Source of the DNA: UBA822 sp965249775
Lineage (GTDB): Bacteria; Gemmatimonadota; Gemmatimonadetes; Longimicrobiales; Gaopeijiaceae
Direction: 5' to 3'
Length of the DNA: 64,000 nucleotides
Assembly: GCA_965249775.1 (NCBI GenBank)
Contig: OZ252253.1
Span: 1,302,001-1,366,000, forward strand
Part shown: piece by piece, positions 16,277 through 25,704 of the stretch
How positions within the stretch are numbered: the stretch's first letter is position 1
Layout of the letters: every line of letters begins with the position of its first letter
Notes under the pieces: model-generated
Databases searched by the model: none
Told to the model about the DNA's origin: nothing
Seen by the model: only the letters and a program-made list of their open reading frames with translations
Position numbers and translations under genes: made by a program

Positions 16277-19200
16277 CGGCCCCCACCACCGCCAAGGCTT
16301 TCGCGTCGGCGATGCGCTCTTGGAGTGTCCGGACCTGGTACGTCCTCGAGCGCAGAGCGATGAGCGCATCACATGCCGCGCTCGTCGCAGACATCGTGGT
16401 GAAGTACGGGACGTTGTGCATGATCGTGGCCCTCCGCATGGCGTAGTCGTCGTACTGCGACTTCTTGCCCAGGGGCGTGTTGATGAGCATGGCCACCTCT
16501 CCGGACACGATCTGGTCTACGATATGGGGCCGTCCCTCTCCGACCTTGTAGACCCGCACAGCGGGGATCCCCAGGCGCATCAGATGTTCGTACGTCCCCT
16601 TGGTCGCGCGGATTTCGAAACCCAGATCGTGGAGCCTCCTCAGAATCGGAGTGACCGTGGGCTTGTCCCGATCGTTGACCGTAACGATCAACGCACCACC
16701 CTTCACCGGAAGCAGGTTGTACGACGAAGCCTGAGCCTTGGCGATGGCCATCCCGAACGAGTCGTCGAACCCCATGACCTCCCCCGTCGAACGCATCTCG
16801 GGTCCGAGTAGAATGTCGACCTCGAAACGGGCGAAGGGGAAGACCGCCTCCTTCACGGCCACCCCGGCCACGGGCGGCTCTTCGGGGACCTCCATGTCCG
16901 CCAGCATCTCACCCGCCATGAGCCGGGCGGCAAGGCGAGCAAGCGGGACGCCCGTCGCCTTGCTAACGAACGGCACGGTTCTCGAAGCGCGGGGATTGAC
17001 CTCCAAAACGTACACGACGCCATCCCGTATGGCGTACTGGACGTTGAGCAGCCCAACCACCCCCAACTCCAAGGCGAAGCGGCGAGTCTTCTGGCGGATC
17101 TCCTCCAACTCGACCGCTCCGAGCGCGTAGGGAGGTAGCACGCACGCCGAATCCCCTGAATGCACCCCGGCGTCCTCGATGTGCTGCATGATGCCGCCGA
17201 TCACGACGTCCGTACCGTCCGACAGCGCATCAACGTCGGCTTCGAACGCGTCCTCGATAAAGCGGTCGATAAGAACCGGATGATCGGGAGAAGCCCGCAC
17301 GGCGCGCTCGAAGTAGTTCTTGAGCGAGGCCTCATCGTAGACGATCTCCATTGCCCGGCCCCCGAGCACATAACTCGGGCGCACCAGCACCGGGTACCCG
17401 ACGTCCTCGGCTACCATGAGAGCCTGCTCCTCGCTCGTAGCCATTCCATTCTTGGGCACCGTCGCCCCGACGATCCTGCAGACCTCCTCGAAACGGCCCC
17501 GGTGCTCGGCCCGGTCGATGGCGTCCACAGAGGTGCCGAGGATGGGAACGCCCGCCGCTTCCAGCCGTTCAGCAAGATTCAACGGTGTCTGGCCACCGAG
17601 CTGGACGACCACGCCGAGGGGCCGCTCGCGCTCGACGATCTCGAGAACATCCTCGAAGGTGAGTGGCTCGAAGTAGAGCTTGTCGCTCACATCGAAGTCG
17701 GTCGACACGGTCTCGGGATTGGAGTTGATCATGATCGTCTCGTACCCGGCTTCCCGAAGCGCCATCACCGCCTGCACACAGCAGTAGTCGAACTCGATCC
17801 CCTGCCCGATACGATTCGGACCGCTCCCGAGAACGATGATCTTCTCTCGCGCCGACGGGTTCGACTCGTCTTCCTGTTCGTACGAGGAATAGTAGTAGGG
17901 CGTCTCTGCGGGGAACTCGCCCGCACACGTATCGACGACGTTGTACGTCGGGCGAATGCCCCACTCCCAGCGCCTGTTCCGAACCTCGTCTTCCCCCTCG
18001 GAGCGGAGATTCGCGAGCTGCACGTCGGAGAAGCCGTTCCGCTTCATGAACCTGAGCTCGGCGGCTCCTACTTCATCCAGCTCACTGTACCAGGCCTCCT
18101 GTTCGACGATCTCGAGCAGTTGATACAAGAACCAGGGGTCGATCCCGGTTGCTTCCTGGATTTCCTCCATCGGGAGCCTTCCGTCCAGTGCGCGTCTGAG
18201 CTGAAACGCCCGCTCGGCGGTCGGTCGACGGAGGGCTGCCAGCAGAGCCTCGGGCTCATCCGACTCGAGTCCGTCGTCTTCGAGCCGGTCGCCCACAACC
18301 CAGCCGCTTCGTCCGATCTCCAGGCCGCGAATCCCTTTTTGCCACGCACTAGCGAAAGTCCGCCCAATCGCCATGGTCTCTCCGACCGCCTTCATCTGCA
18401 CGCCGAGCACCGGGTTCACTTCGGGGAACTTCTCGAAAGCGAAACGCGGGAACTTTACCACCACATAATCGAGCGTCGGCTCGAAGGAAGCGGGTGTGGT
18501 CTTGGTGATGTCGTTGGGCAGCTCGTGGAGCAGATAGCCGACCGCCAGCTTCGCCCCCACTCGGGCGATCGGAAACCCGGTGGCCTTGGAGGCGAGTGCG
18601 GAGGAGCGGGACACCCGGGGGTTCATCTCGATGACGAGCATCTCGCCCGTCTGCGGATCCACGGCGAACTGGATGTTACAGCCGCCGGCCTCGACACCGA
18701 TCTCACGTATGATCGCGATAGCGGCATCGCGCATCCGCTGATACTCGACATCCGTGAGCGTCTGGGAGGGGGCCACAGTGATGGAGTCACCCGTGTGGAC
18801 CCCCATCGGATCGAAATTCTCGATGGAACACACGATGATGACGTTATCCGAGGCGTCCCGGACGACCTCGAGCTCGTACTCCTTCCACCCGATGACACTC
18901 CGGTCGATGAGGACCTCGGTGATAGGCGACGTGTCCAAGCCGCGTCTGACGGCCGTCCTGAACTCATCCGCGTTGTACGCGATGCCCCCTCCGGTACCGC
19001 CGAGCGTAAAGCTGGGGCGGATGATCGCCGGATAACCCGTGTCTTCGACGATGGTCATCGCTTCGTCCATCGTGCGGGCGAAGCCGCCGTGCGGAAGCTC
19101 CAGCCCGATACGCGCCATTGCCGCAGCGAACTCCTCACGGTCCTCGGCCATTCGAATGGACCGCGCGTTCGCTCCGATCAGCTCGACGCCGTGCGTCTCG

Positions 19201-19523
19201 AGCACTCCCCGCCGATCCAGGTCCATGGCGATGTTGAGCGCGGTCTGGCCACCCATCGTGGGCAACAGGCAGTCAGGCTTTTCCCGCTCGATGACCCGCT
19301 CGACCCAGTCGGGCGTGAGCGGTTCGATGTAGGTGCGGTCCGCCAGATCCGGGTCCGTCATGATCGTGGCCGGGTTGGAATTGACCAGCACCACGCGATA
19401 ACCCTCTTCCTTGAGGGCGCGCACGGCCTGGGTTCCCGAGTAATCGAACTCGCACGCCTGACCGATGATGATTGGGCCTGAACCCAGAATGAGGACGGAT
19501 TCGAGGTCAGTGCGTCTAGGCAA
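16269..19523 (-). CDS. carB: Carbamoyl-phosphate synthase large subunit, 1084 aa
   Basis: Full-length, internally duplicated enzyme making carbamoyl phosphate from bicarbonate, ammonia (from CarA) and two ATP for arginine and pyrimidine synthesis. It shows the carboxy-phosphate half with ATP-grasp (GSGPIIIGQACEFDYSG; SFTLGGTGGGIA), an oligomerisation domain, the carbamate-kinase half (GSGPNRIGQGIEFDYCC; SYVLGGRAME), and the C-terminal MGS-like allosteric domain (from about residue 940). The carA gene is not adjacent. Translation appears coupled to the deacetylase-like gene downstream. Confidence 0.98.
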   Translation of the reverse strand: MPRRTDLESVLILGSGPIIIGQACEFDYSGTQAVRALKEEGYRVVLVNSNPATIMTDPDLADRTYIEPLTPDWVERVIEREKPDCLLPTMGGQTALNIAMDLDRRGVLETHGVELIGANARSIRMAEDREEFAAAMARIGLELPHGGFARTMDEAMTIVEDTGYPAIIRPSFTLGGTGGGIAYNADEFRTAVRRGLDTSPITEVLIDRSVIGWKEYELEVVRDASDNVIIVCSIENFDPMGVHTGDSITVAPSQTLTDVEYQRMRDAAIAIIREIGVEAGGCNIQFAVDPQTGEMLVIEMNPRVSRSSALASKATGFPIARVGAKLAVGYLLHELPNDITKTTPASFEPTLDYVVVKFPRFAFEKFPEVNPVLGVQMKAVGETMAIGRTFASAWQKGIRGLEIGRSGWVVGDRLEDDGLESDEPEALLAALRRPTAERAFQLRRALDGRLPMEEIQEATGIDPWFLYQLLEIVEQEAWYSELDEVGAAELRFMKRNGFSDVQLANLRSEGEDEVRNRRWEWGIRPTYNVVDTCAGEFPAETPYYYSSYEQEDESNPSAREKIIVLGSGPNRIGQGIEFDYCCVQAVMALREAGYETIMINSNPETVSTDFDVSDKLYFEPLTFEDVLEIVERERPLGVVVQLGGQTPLNLAERLEAAGVPILGTSVDAIDRAEHRGRFEEVCRIVGATVPKNGMATSEEQALMVAEDVGYPVLVRPSYVLGGRAMEIVYDEASLKNYFERAVRASPDHPVLIDRFIEDAFEADVDALSDGTDVVIGGIMQHIEDAGVHSGDSACVLPPYALGAVELEEIRQKTRRFALELGVVGLLNVQYAIRDGVVYVLEVNPRASRTVPFVSKATGVPLARLAARLMAGEMLADMEVPEEPPVAGVAVKEAVFPFARFEVDILLGPEMRSTGEVMGFDDSFGMAIAKAQASSYNLLPVKGGALIVTVNDRDKPTVTPILRRLHDLGFEIRATKGTYEHLMRLGIPAVRVYKVGEGRPHIVDQIVSGEVAMLINTPLGKKSQYDDYAMRRATIMHNVPYFTTMSATSAACDALIALRSRTYQVRTLQERIADAKALAVVGAGD

Positions 19524-19639
19524 CGGAAAATACGGGGGGCTGGGGGCCGCTGGGTCGGCTGATCCACGCTGTGCGAAGCGGAGCAGACATCACGGCGAAA
19601 GGTACCGTAAACGGCAACTCGGGCAAGCGTTCTGGAAGG

Positions 19640-19750
19640 CTACTCTCCCTTTCCGGACTCCTTGCGGACTGCAGCGTACAAGGCCAAGGAAAATCCGCCC
19701 CAAACGAACCCGAGAATGAGCACCATCGTGATTACTGCAGAAGTCGTCAT
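19640..19750 (-). CDS. MetS-like NSS-transporter small subunit, 36 aa
   Basis: A 36-residue frame with AGGAG about 9 nt before the ATG. It encodes one transmembrane helix in the pattern of MetS-type small subunits of NSS (neurotransmitter:sodium symporter) amino-acid importers: M-x-x-SA-x-x-x-M near the N-terminus, an F-x-WGG motif in the helix (GFVWGGFSLAL), and a short basic tail (AAVRKESGKGE). It lies between carB and a lipoprotein gene. An NSS transporter is encoded 4.4 kb upstream on the same strand (24158-25690), so the two may work together although not adjacent. Confidence 0.65.
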   Translation of the reverse strand: MTTSAVITMVLILGFVWGGFSLALYAAVRKESGKGE

Positions 19751-19800
19751 ACGCCCATTCTCCTAGCGGGAGACACCGGACGCAAGCGCCGAAGGCGGGG

Positions 19801-20181
19801 TCATCGACTCAGCGCGACCGCAATCCCACTGAGGTCGGCGATCGGCGTGTTGTTGTCGTCGACCGCCTCGACGACGGCTACGGTCAGGGGTGATCCTTGG
19901 ACATCGTCCACAGCAACACTGAATTGGACTCGGTCGGGGTCCGGCGCAACGAGCACTACCCGATAGACATCGGTTTCCCGCTCGGCGAAGAAGACCCTGT
20001 TCTTGCCGGCGTCCGAGAACCCCTGGACCCCGGGCCCACTGATCTCGAGAACGATCGCACCCACGGAACTCGCCCCCGACGTAACGATGCCGGTGAGCTG
20101 GCCGGAGCCCCTCGGTCCCCAATCGCATGCGCCGAGCATCGACACGACCCCGACGACCGCGACCAGCCTTACCCACTTCAT
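19801..20181 (-). CDS. Lipoprotein with a cohesin-like beta domain, 126 aa
   Basis: The signal peptide ends in lipobox LGAC (Cys19). The remaining 105 residues are predicted to be all-beta (GQLTGIVTSGASSVGAIVLEISGPG, FSVAVDDVQGSPLTVAVVEA). The layout, with an exposed GAIVLEISGP strand, resembles short cohesin-like or Ig-like envelope domains. Its ATG overlaps the stop of the M6 protease gene as ATGA, so the two are co-expressed. That protease carries a dockerin-like Ca-loop near its C-terminus, which makes surface anchoring by this lipoprotein an idea worth testing. Family not assigned. Confidence 0.65.
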   Translation of the reverse strand: MKWVRLVAVVGVVSMLGACDWGPRGSGQLTGIVTSGASSVGAIVLEISGPGVQGFSDAGKNRVFFAERETDVYRVVLVAPDPDRVQFSVAVDDVQGSPLTVAVVEAVDDNNTPIADLSGIAVALSR

Positions 20182-22796
20182 CGTGGAGTCCCCTCGGAGA
20201 GCGGAGTCCCCTCGAGGGGAATCACGATCACATCAGGCGCAAAGACTCGGTCCGTGGCTGCCGGCCCAGCCGGCGTGCTCACTGGATGGTTCGGATTGCC
20301 CAGAACCCACAGACGAAAGTCGCCCAGGTCGTATGTGCCATCCGCGTCACCCTGGAGGTCGAGGAAGGTCTCGAGCGCGTTATTCACCGTCCCAGTCGAC
20401 ATGAACGGCTCGGCCATGGCCTGAAGCCCCTCGTCGGGCGGGCCCACCGTGAGGTCGACGTCGACGGCACCCGTCAGTCCGATGGCATCGGTAGCCCGGA
20501 CCGTCATCACGAAATTCCCCATGGCCAGAGGCGCCCCCTGCAGAGCCCCCTCCGTCCCTCCTACGAAAAACAGGCCCGAAGGCAGGCCACTCGCAACCCA
20601 CGCCAGGGGCTGGTTGGCGTTCGCGACCGTGAATCGAAGATCGACGTCAGAGGCCGCACCCACGTTCAATTGCATCCCGGCGTCCGATGATACGGCGTAG
20701 GTGAGATCGAAGCGTGCAGTGGCCGCACTCGGGGTGGAAAGGACGACTACGGTGGGGTTGGGCTGGCCCGCCAACGCCCCCGTCCAATCCCTGAACGCCA
20801 CACCTGTACTGGGTTGCACGAGGACACTCACGCTGATCGCCTCGCGGATCCAGCCGGACTCGGAATCCGGATTGAGAACCACTACGCCCGGCACCACCCC
20901 AGGTACCGGACTCTCGAGCGTGATGGCGAAGCTCACCTCGGAGTTCCCATAGGTCGCCGTGAGCGTCGCATCGGACGTCCCCGTCACCCAGCTCCGGACA
21001 CGCGGCTGACCGTCACTCCACGCCAGAAAGCCGTGCCGGAACCCCGGACCGCTCGGAGCTGCAGCCCCACCGCCAGCCTCGAGCGTATGCCCCTGGAAGG
21101 GCGCTGACGTAAAGAGCAAACTCGTCGTGGCAGAAGCGACGCCGTCCACCGTGAAAACACTCCCGGACGCGCCGAGACCGGTCGACTGCAGCGTCACGTC
21201 CTGGTACCCAGTGAGCGCCTGAAACTCCATCTGGCCGCCCACCACCACCTGTTGGATGTTCAACAGAGTGGTGCCAGCAGCCGTATTCGCCGGGATGCCG
21301 CCCAATCCGTTCAAGCCATTGTAGGTGAAGGCGGACGGCACCGTCCCTGCGTGGAACGACGTCGCAGCGGAGTCGCCGGGAAACGGATCTCCGGCATCGC
21401 CCCGCTGACCCGGCTGAGCCAAAGCGTTGTTGCCGTCAGCCTGCCGAAGCCATACACCCATGCGGGACGCCAACGTATTCACCTGATTGGCGCCCCATGA
21501 GCCGTTCACCACATCGGTGTCGATCTGCCAAACGAAAAGCCCCGGAGCCGGAAGGCTCGCGTCGAAACCGAGGCGTTGCCGGTTCTCCAACAGATAGTAG
21601 TCACCGCTTCCATCGCCCGCGTCGATCCTGATGACCTTGCCGGTCGTCTCCACCGGATCGAGGGAGAGCGTTCCAAGATCGGCGTCCGGCGCCAACGTGG
21701 TGACGTTGGTCCAACCCAGCACGTCCTTGCTCCAGGCGGTCATATGGCAAGGTGCCTCGGCGCCCGATCCGTCACAGCCCCACGGGCCCGTACCCATCAA
21801 TCCCCAGCGCCCCACTCCGCCGTGGCTCGCCCCTACGGCATACAGATCCGGAAGCCCGAAGCCGTGGCCGAGCTCGTGCGCGAAGACTCCGATCTCGTTG
21901 ATCTCGGAAGCATTGCACGAAAGAACCGGCTGGATCGTATAGTCGTCGACGACAATGGAATCACCGCTGGGCGAAAGTGTCGATGTCTTGAAGACCTGTC
22001 CTGCAGAGAAGACGAGCTGCCAGAAGTGAGACCACACTAGACCGGGGCCGCTTCCACCACACTCGGCGCCCGACGTGGGATGCATGACGGCCAAGAGGTC
22101 CACGTAGCCGTCGTCGTCGCCGGAGTTGGGCGTTCCATCGGGCCCGTCGTTGTCGTAGTCACCCCAGTCGACTCCTGCGGCGTCCGCGTTCGCGAGGAGC
22201 TCGAGAATGAACTCGCCGACATCGTCCGCCGAACCAAGACCGTTGCTGATTCCGGCGACATCGTCGGCAGTGAGGCTCGCCTGGAACCAGTCCTGCGTCT
22301 CGCCCACCAGCGTGACCAGACCACCGGAGAGCTCCGTGTAGAACTCTGGGATCGTCTTGAATCGGCTGTTCGGGCCGTCGAAGAATTCCTGCTGAACGAC
22401 GCCCACTGTGAGAGGTATGCCCAAGGAGGCCCCGACGTTCGCGTTGGGAATCGACGGTGTGTCAGAGTAGCGACCGAGCAGTAGGGGAATCTCGAAGGTG
22501 CCGACGACGCCCCCTCCCCGAGGGCCCAGGACGCCCGCCGCTCTCAGCGCCGCGACTCCGGGAGCACCCGTAGGTGTGCGCGACCCCAACCGGGATCTCC
22601 AACCCCTGGCCGGACGGTACGCGGCGGGGTTGCGGCTAAGCTCCTCGAAATACGCGCCGGGGGGGATCGTGCCATAGTGCTCCGCAAGCAACTCGACGTC
22701 CTGGGCGCCGAGCCCGCTGGGAACGAGCCCGACAGACACCGCAAGCGCCGCCATCACCGGGATGGCCAGCCCGATAGGCCTCGAAGGGCGGCTCAA
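20178..22796 (-). CDS. Secreted M6-family (immune inhibitor A-like) zinc metalloprotease, 872 aa
   Basis: A signal peptide is followed by an M6 catalytic domain. The zinc site is HELGHGFGLPDLY (HExxHxxGxxD/H class). A Ca-binding-like acidic stretch precedes it (DYDNDGPDGTPNSGDDDGYVD). The second half consists of beta-sandwich segments, an Ig/BIG-like putative-cadherin domain (LPSGLFFVGGTEGAL) and a single dockerin-like loop near the end (GDADGTYDLGDFRLWVLGN). It degrades extracellular protein, probably for nutrition. The frame starts with TTG at 22796; ATG 22754 is an alternative, so the exact signal peptide is uncertain. Confidence 0.88.
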   Translation of the reverse strand: MSRPSRPIGLAIPVMAALAVSVGLVPSGLGAQDVELLAEHYGTIPPGAYFEELSRNPAAYRPARGWRSRLGSRTPTGAPGVAALRAAGVLGPRGGGVVGTFEIPLLLGRYSDTPSIPNANVGASLGIPLTVGVVQQEFFDGPNSRFKTIPEFYTELSGGLVTLVGETQDWFQASLTADDVAGISNGLGSADDVGEFILELLANADAAGVDWGDYDNDGPDGTPNSGDDDGYVDLLAVMHPTSGAECGGSGPGLVWSHFWQLVFSAGQVFKTSTLSPSGDSIVVDDYTIQPVLSCNASEINEIGVFAHELGHGFGLPDLYAVGASHGGVGRWGLMGTGPWGCDGSGAEAPCHMTAWSKDVLGWTNVTTLAPDADLGTLSLDPVETTGKVIRIDAGDGSGDYYLLENRQRLGFDASLPAPGLFVWQIDTDVVNGSWGANQVNTLASRMGVWLRQADGNNALAQPGQRGDAGDPFPGDSAATSFHAGTVPSAFTYNGLNGLGGIPANTAAGTTLLNIQQVVVGGQMEFQALTGYQDVTLQSTGLGASGSVFTVDGVASATTSLLFTSAPFQGHTLEAGGGAAAPSGPGFRHGFLAWSDGQPRVRSWVTGTSDATLTATYGNSEVSFAITLESPVPGVVPGVVVLNPDSESGWIREAISVSVLVQPSTGVAFRDWTGALAGQPNPTVVVLSTPSAATARFDLTYAVSSDAGMQLNVGAASDVDLRFTVANANQPLAWVASGLPSGLFFVGGTEGALQGAPLAMGNFVMTVRATDAIGLTGAVDVDLTVGPPDEGLQAMAEPFMSTGTVNNALETFLDLQGDADGTYDLGDFRLWVLGNPNHPVSTPAGPAATDRVFAPDVIVIPLEGTPLSEGTPR

Positions 22797-22881
22797 AGGG
22801 CGGTCTCTCTCAAAAGGGCCGTTTCTCTCAAAGGGCAGTCCTCTTCGGAAGGTGGATCTCCGGACCCCCCTAAAGATTCAC

Positions 22882-23460
22882 CTAAAGTCGATCCTCTGCT
22901 CGAACTTCCAAAACGTCGGCTATGTTCCGCATCCCGTCGATCACGTTTTGGATGTGCTCACTACGTTCGATCCCCAAGAGTTCGACACCCCGTGCGACAT
23001 CGGCCCGGTTGACCCCGGCCGCGAAGGCCTTGTCCTTCAACTTCTTGGTGACCGACTTCGGCTTGAGGTCGTCGATCCCGTTGGGCCTTACGAGGCAGCA
23101 GGCGTACACCAACCCGGCAAGCTCGTCGCAGGCGAAGAGGACGCGATCGAGCAGCCCATCCGGCTCTACACCCGTCCGGTCAGGCGCATGGGCGGCAATC
23201 GCCTGCAGAATCGCGTCGGGGTAGCCGCGATCCTCCAGCTCGGCGAGACCCCGCCGCGGGTGCTCGTCCGGATACTTCTCCCAGTCGAGGTCGTGGAGAA
23301 GCCCTGCCGTTCCCCAGAGGTCTTCATCCTCACCATGGATTCGGGCGTAATGCCGCACGGATGCCTCCACCGCCAACATGTGCTTTTTCAGGCCGTCGTT
23401 TTCGACCCAACTCTCGAGAAGAGCCAGTGCCGAGGCTCGGTCGGGGGACTCTCCGCTCAT
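22882..23460 (-). CDS. HD-domain phosphohydrolase (HDIG-type), 192 aa
   Basis: A compact HD domain with ligand residues in order: His in KKHMLAVEASVRHYA, the HD pair in GLLHDLDWEKYPDEHP, then HAPDRTGV and a late Asp (FACDELAGLVYACCLV). This is the small stand-alone HDIG family that acts on nucleotides or other phosphomonoesters; the exact substrate is unknown. Start chosen at 23460 (MSGESPD) because GGAG precedes it by 6 nt; the next ATG upstream (23472) has no Shine-Dalgarno sequence. It lies 31 nt downstream of the endonuclease III gene. Confidence 0.85.
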   Translation of the reverse strand: MSGESPDRASALALLESWVENDGLKKHMLAVEASVRHYARIHGEDEDLWGTAGLLHDLDWEKYPDEHPRRGLAELEDRGYPDAILQAIAAHAPDRTGVEPDGLLDRVLFACDELAGLVYACCLVRPNGIDDLKPKSVTKKLKDKAFAAGVNRADVARGVELLGIERSEHIQNVIDGMRNIADVLEVRAEDRL

Positions 23461-23491
23461 GTTCGACTCCATTTCCAGTCAGCGAATACTG

Positions 23492-24142
23492 TCAAACCCT
23501 CGAAGAGGGACAAAGGTGGGACATCACGCACGCCTCGCATTTCGGCCTTCTGGCGATACAGACCTGGCGCCCGTGGAAGATCAACAAGTGCGCCAACAAG
23601 GTCCACCGCTCCTGGGGGAACAGCCCCATGAGGTCTCCTTCGATTTTTTCCGGGGTCTTCTCCTTGGTGAAGGAGAGGAGAGTCGAGAGCCGCTTCACGT
23701 GGGTGTCGACCACGACCCCCTCATCGATTCCGAACGCATTGCCCAGGATCACATTTGCGGTCTTCCGCCCGACGCCCGGCAGCGCGGTCAACTCCTTCAT
23801 GACGCGCGGAACCTCGCCACCGTGGTCTTCTGTGACACCAGCCGCGAATCCGATGATATTCTTCGTCTTGTTTCGGAAGAATCCGGTGGTGTGGATGATC
23901 TCCTCCACGTCCTCCGGTCGGGCGTCGGCGAGGTGGGCGGGCGTCGGATACCGCTCGAAGAGGGTGGGCGTGACCATGTTCACGCGCTCGTCGGTCGTTT
24001 GAGCGGAGAGAATGGTCGCGACACCCAGTTGGTAAGCGTCGCTATGCGTCAGGGCGCAATGAGCCTCGGGATACTCTTCCGTCAACAAACCGAATACCTC
24101 GGCGGCACGGTCCGCCCTGGCGCGCTTCGATTCCTTCGCCAT
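23492..24142 (-). CDS. nth: Endonuclease III (DNA glycosylase/AP lyase), 216 aa
   Basis: Removes oxidised pyrimidines from DNA and cuts the abasic site. The helix-hairpin-helix is LPGVGRKTANVIL with the catalytic Lys. The catalytic Asp is in VVDTHVKRLS. A C-terminal 4Fe-4S cluster loop has spacing C-x6-C-x2-C-x5-C (CIARRPKCEACVMSHLC). Length is normal. It is in a minus-strand run with the HD protein downstream and the NSS transporter upstream. Confidence 0.96.
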   Translation of the reverse strand: MAKESKRARADRAAEVFGLLTEEYPEAHCALTHSDAYQLGVATILSAQTTDERVNMVTPTLFERYPTPAHLADARPEDVEEIIHTTGFFRNKTKNIIGFAAGVTEDHGGEVPRVMKELTALPGVGRKTANVILGNAFGIDEGVVVDTHVKRLSTLLSFTKEKTPEKIEGDLMGLFPQERWTLLAHLLIFHGRQVCIARRPKCEACVMSHLCPSSRV

Positions 24143-24157
24143 GGTCTCGTTCAGACG

Positions 24158-25690
24158 TCAGCGGAGGTCCGGTCCGGCGTGGAGATCCGGTCCGTCGTGG
24201 TCCGCGGCGGGACTGACGGGCGCCGGAGCTCCGGCCCCCGAAAGCTTTCGGGCGAGCCAACCATTGAGCAGTAGAAAGACCGTGATTGCGATCGCCGACT
24301 GAATCAGGACCGTTCCGACGTTGTACGCTGAAAAGAGCGTCCATGTCGCGTTGAACGACTCGCCCTGGGCCTGATATAGCCACCACACCATGAGCACTAC
24401 CGACTCCACGATCACCAGGCGCATGCTCCAGTCCCACCAAGCGCCAACATGGATGTCCGAGTGCCCCGTGTTGATGTACTTCGCGCGCCACTCCGTCACG
24501 CCGTACTTCAGCACGGCAAATGCGAAAAAGAAACCGGAGAGCATCAGGCCAACGCTCCACACCCAGTCCTGATTCGCAAAGAACGGTCCGGAACCCGGTG
24601 TGTCCGTCCAATTGAGCGCGCTGGGCGCTCCGAATGCGACACCCGCGGTCCCGACCAATGCGATCGCCCGGCCCCGGGTGAGGCCTAGATCGATCAAGAT
24701 GCGACTGGCCAACTCGATCATCGCCACGAGGGACGTCCATGCGGCGAACACGAGCGCCAGAAAGAACAGGGACATGAAGAACCGACCGCCTGGAATCAGT
24801 GCGAAGAGCTGGGGCACCCAGATGAAGGTCAACCCCTCGTTGCCGGCCCCGACGATCTGGTCGGACGCGTCGGGCATCACGGCGAACACGGTGCAGAGGA
24901 CCATGATGCCCGCGAGAAGTGACATCGCATTGTTGCCGAAGCCGATGACGAAAGCGTTGAGCGCCGTGTCCTCCCGACTCCTCATGTAGATCGCGTAGGT
25001 GAGCACCAGTCCCCAGCCGGCGCCCGTATCCCACGCGTTCTGGGTCAGCGCTTCCAGCCAGATCGTAGAGTCCGCCAGGTCTGCCAGATGCGGCGTGAAC
25101 AGGAAAGCCAGTCCGTCCATCGCCCCCGGGAGGGTGACCGCGCGGATCGCAAGGACGATCACGAGAAAGATGAGACTGGGAATCAGGAACTTGGCCGCCG
25201 TCTCGATGCCCTTCACGCCCTTCGACACGACGAAGAGACCCATCCCCATCGCCACGACGTGCGTCACCAACGCCGCCGGTGTGCCTGCGTATCCCTCCCA
25301 AAAGGCTTCGGGCACGGCCGAGGGAACAGTCCCGCTGACGGAGGCCAGGAAGAAGCGGATGGTCCAACCCATCACCACGCTGTAGTAGAACATGATGGCG
25401 GTCGCGACGAAGGCCACCCACGCCCCCATCCAGGCGAATCCAGGGCCGATCATCTTCACGAACGATCCGATCGTCCCGGAACGCGTCGCCTTCCCCATCC
25501 CGAACTCGAGAATCAGGAGCGGCACGGACCAGAGAAGCAGAAACACCGCCCAAGCGACGAGGAACGAGCCTCCGCCGTTGGACGCGGCAATCCGCGGAAA
25601 GCGCCAGATGTTGCCGGTGCCCACGGCCATCCCGAGCATCGCCAGAAGCATGCCCCAACGTGAGCTGAAGACTTGGGACTTGGACGACAC
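24158..25690 (-). CDS. Sodium-dependent NSS-family amino-acid transporter, 510 aa
   Basis: An LeuT-fold symporter with about 12 helices. The first helix has the unwound Na/substrate motif (MLGMAVGTGNIWRFPRIAASNGG). Later come TM3 (FYYSVVMGWTIRFF) and TM6 regions (GAGWGLVLTYAIYM). It imports an amino acid or related compound with Na+. Start set at the GTG at 25690, with GGGAGG 8 nt upstream; the frame remains open to 25849 over the GlyRS end, but that part lacks family similarity. A MetS-like microprotein at 19640-19750 is a possible partner. Confidence 0.93.
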   Translation of the reverse strand: MSSKSQVFSSRWGMLLAMLGMAVGTGNIWRFPRIAASNGGGSFLVAWAVFLLLWSVPLLILEFGMGKATRSGTIGSFVKMIGPGFAWMGAWVAFVATAIMFYYSVVMGWTIRFFLASVSGTVPSAVPEAFWEGYAGTPAALVTHVVAMGMGLFVVSKGVKGIETAAKFLIPSLIFLVIVLAIRAVTLPGAMDGLAFLFTPHLADLADSTIWLEALTQNAWDTGAGWGLVLTYAIYMRSREDTALNAFVIGFGNNAMSLLAGIMVLCTVFAVMPDASDQIVGAGNEGLTFIWVPQLFALIPGGRFFMSLFFLALVFAAWTSLVAMIELASRILIDLGLTRGRAIALVGTAGVAFGAPSALNWTDTPGSGPFFANQDWVWSVGLMLSGFFFAFAVLKYGVTEWRAKYINTGHSDIHVGAWWDWSMRLVIVESVVLMVWWLYQAQGESFNATWTLFSAYNVGTVLIQSAIAITVFLLLNGWLARKLSGAGAPAPVSPAADHDGPDLHAGPDLR

Positions 25691-25704
25691 CAGGGCCTCC
25701 CGAC

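Noticed and set aside
17160..19481. Very long plus-strand open frame opposite carB
   Set aside because: It is a GC-rich antisense shadow of CarB; no family similarity, poor residue composition and no ribosome site.
22797..22881. Short imperfect repeats (TCTCAAAGGGC-like) between the M6 protease and HD genes
   Set aside because: Few and irregular copies of low complexity; they give no structure beyond chance.
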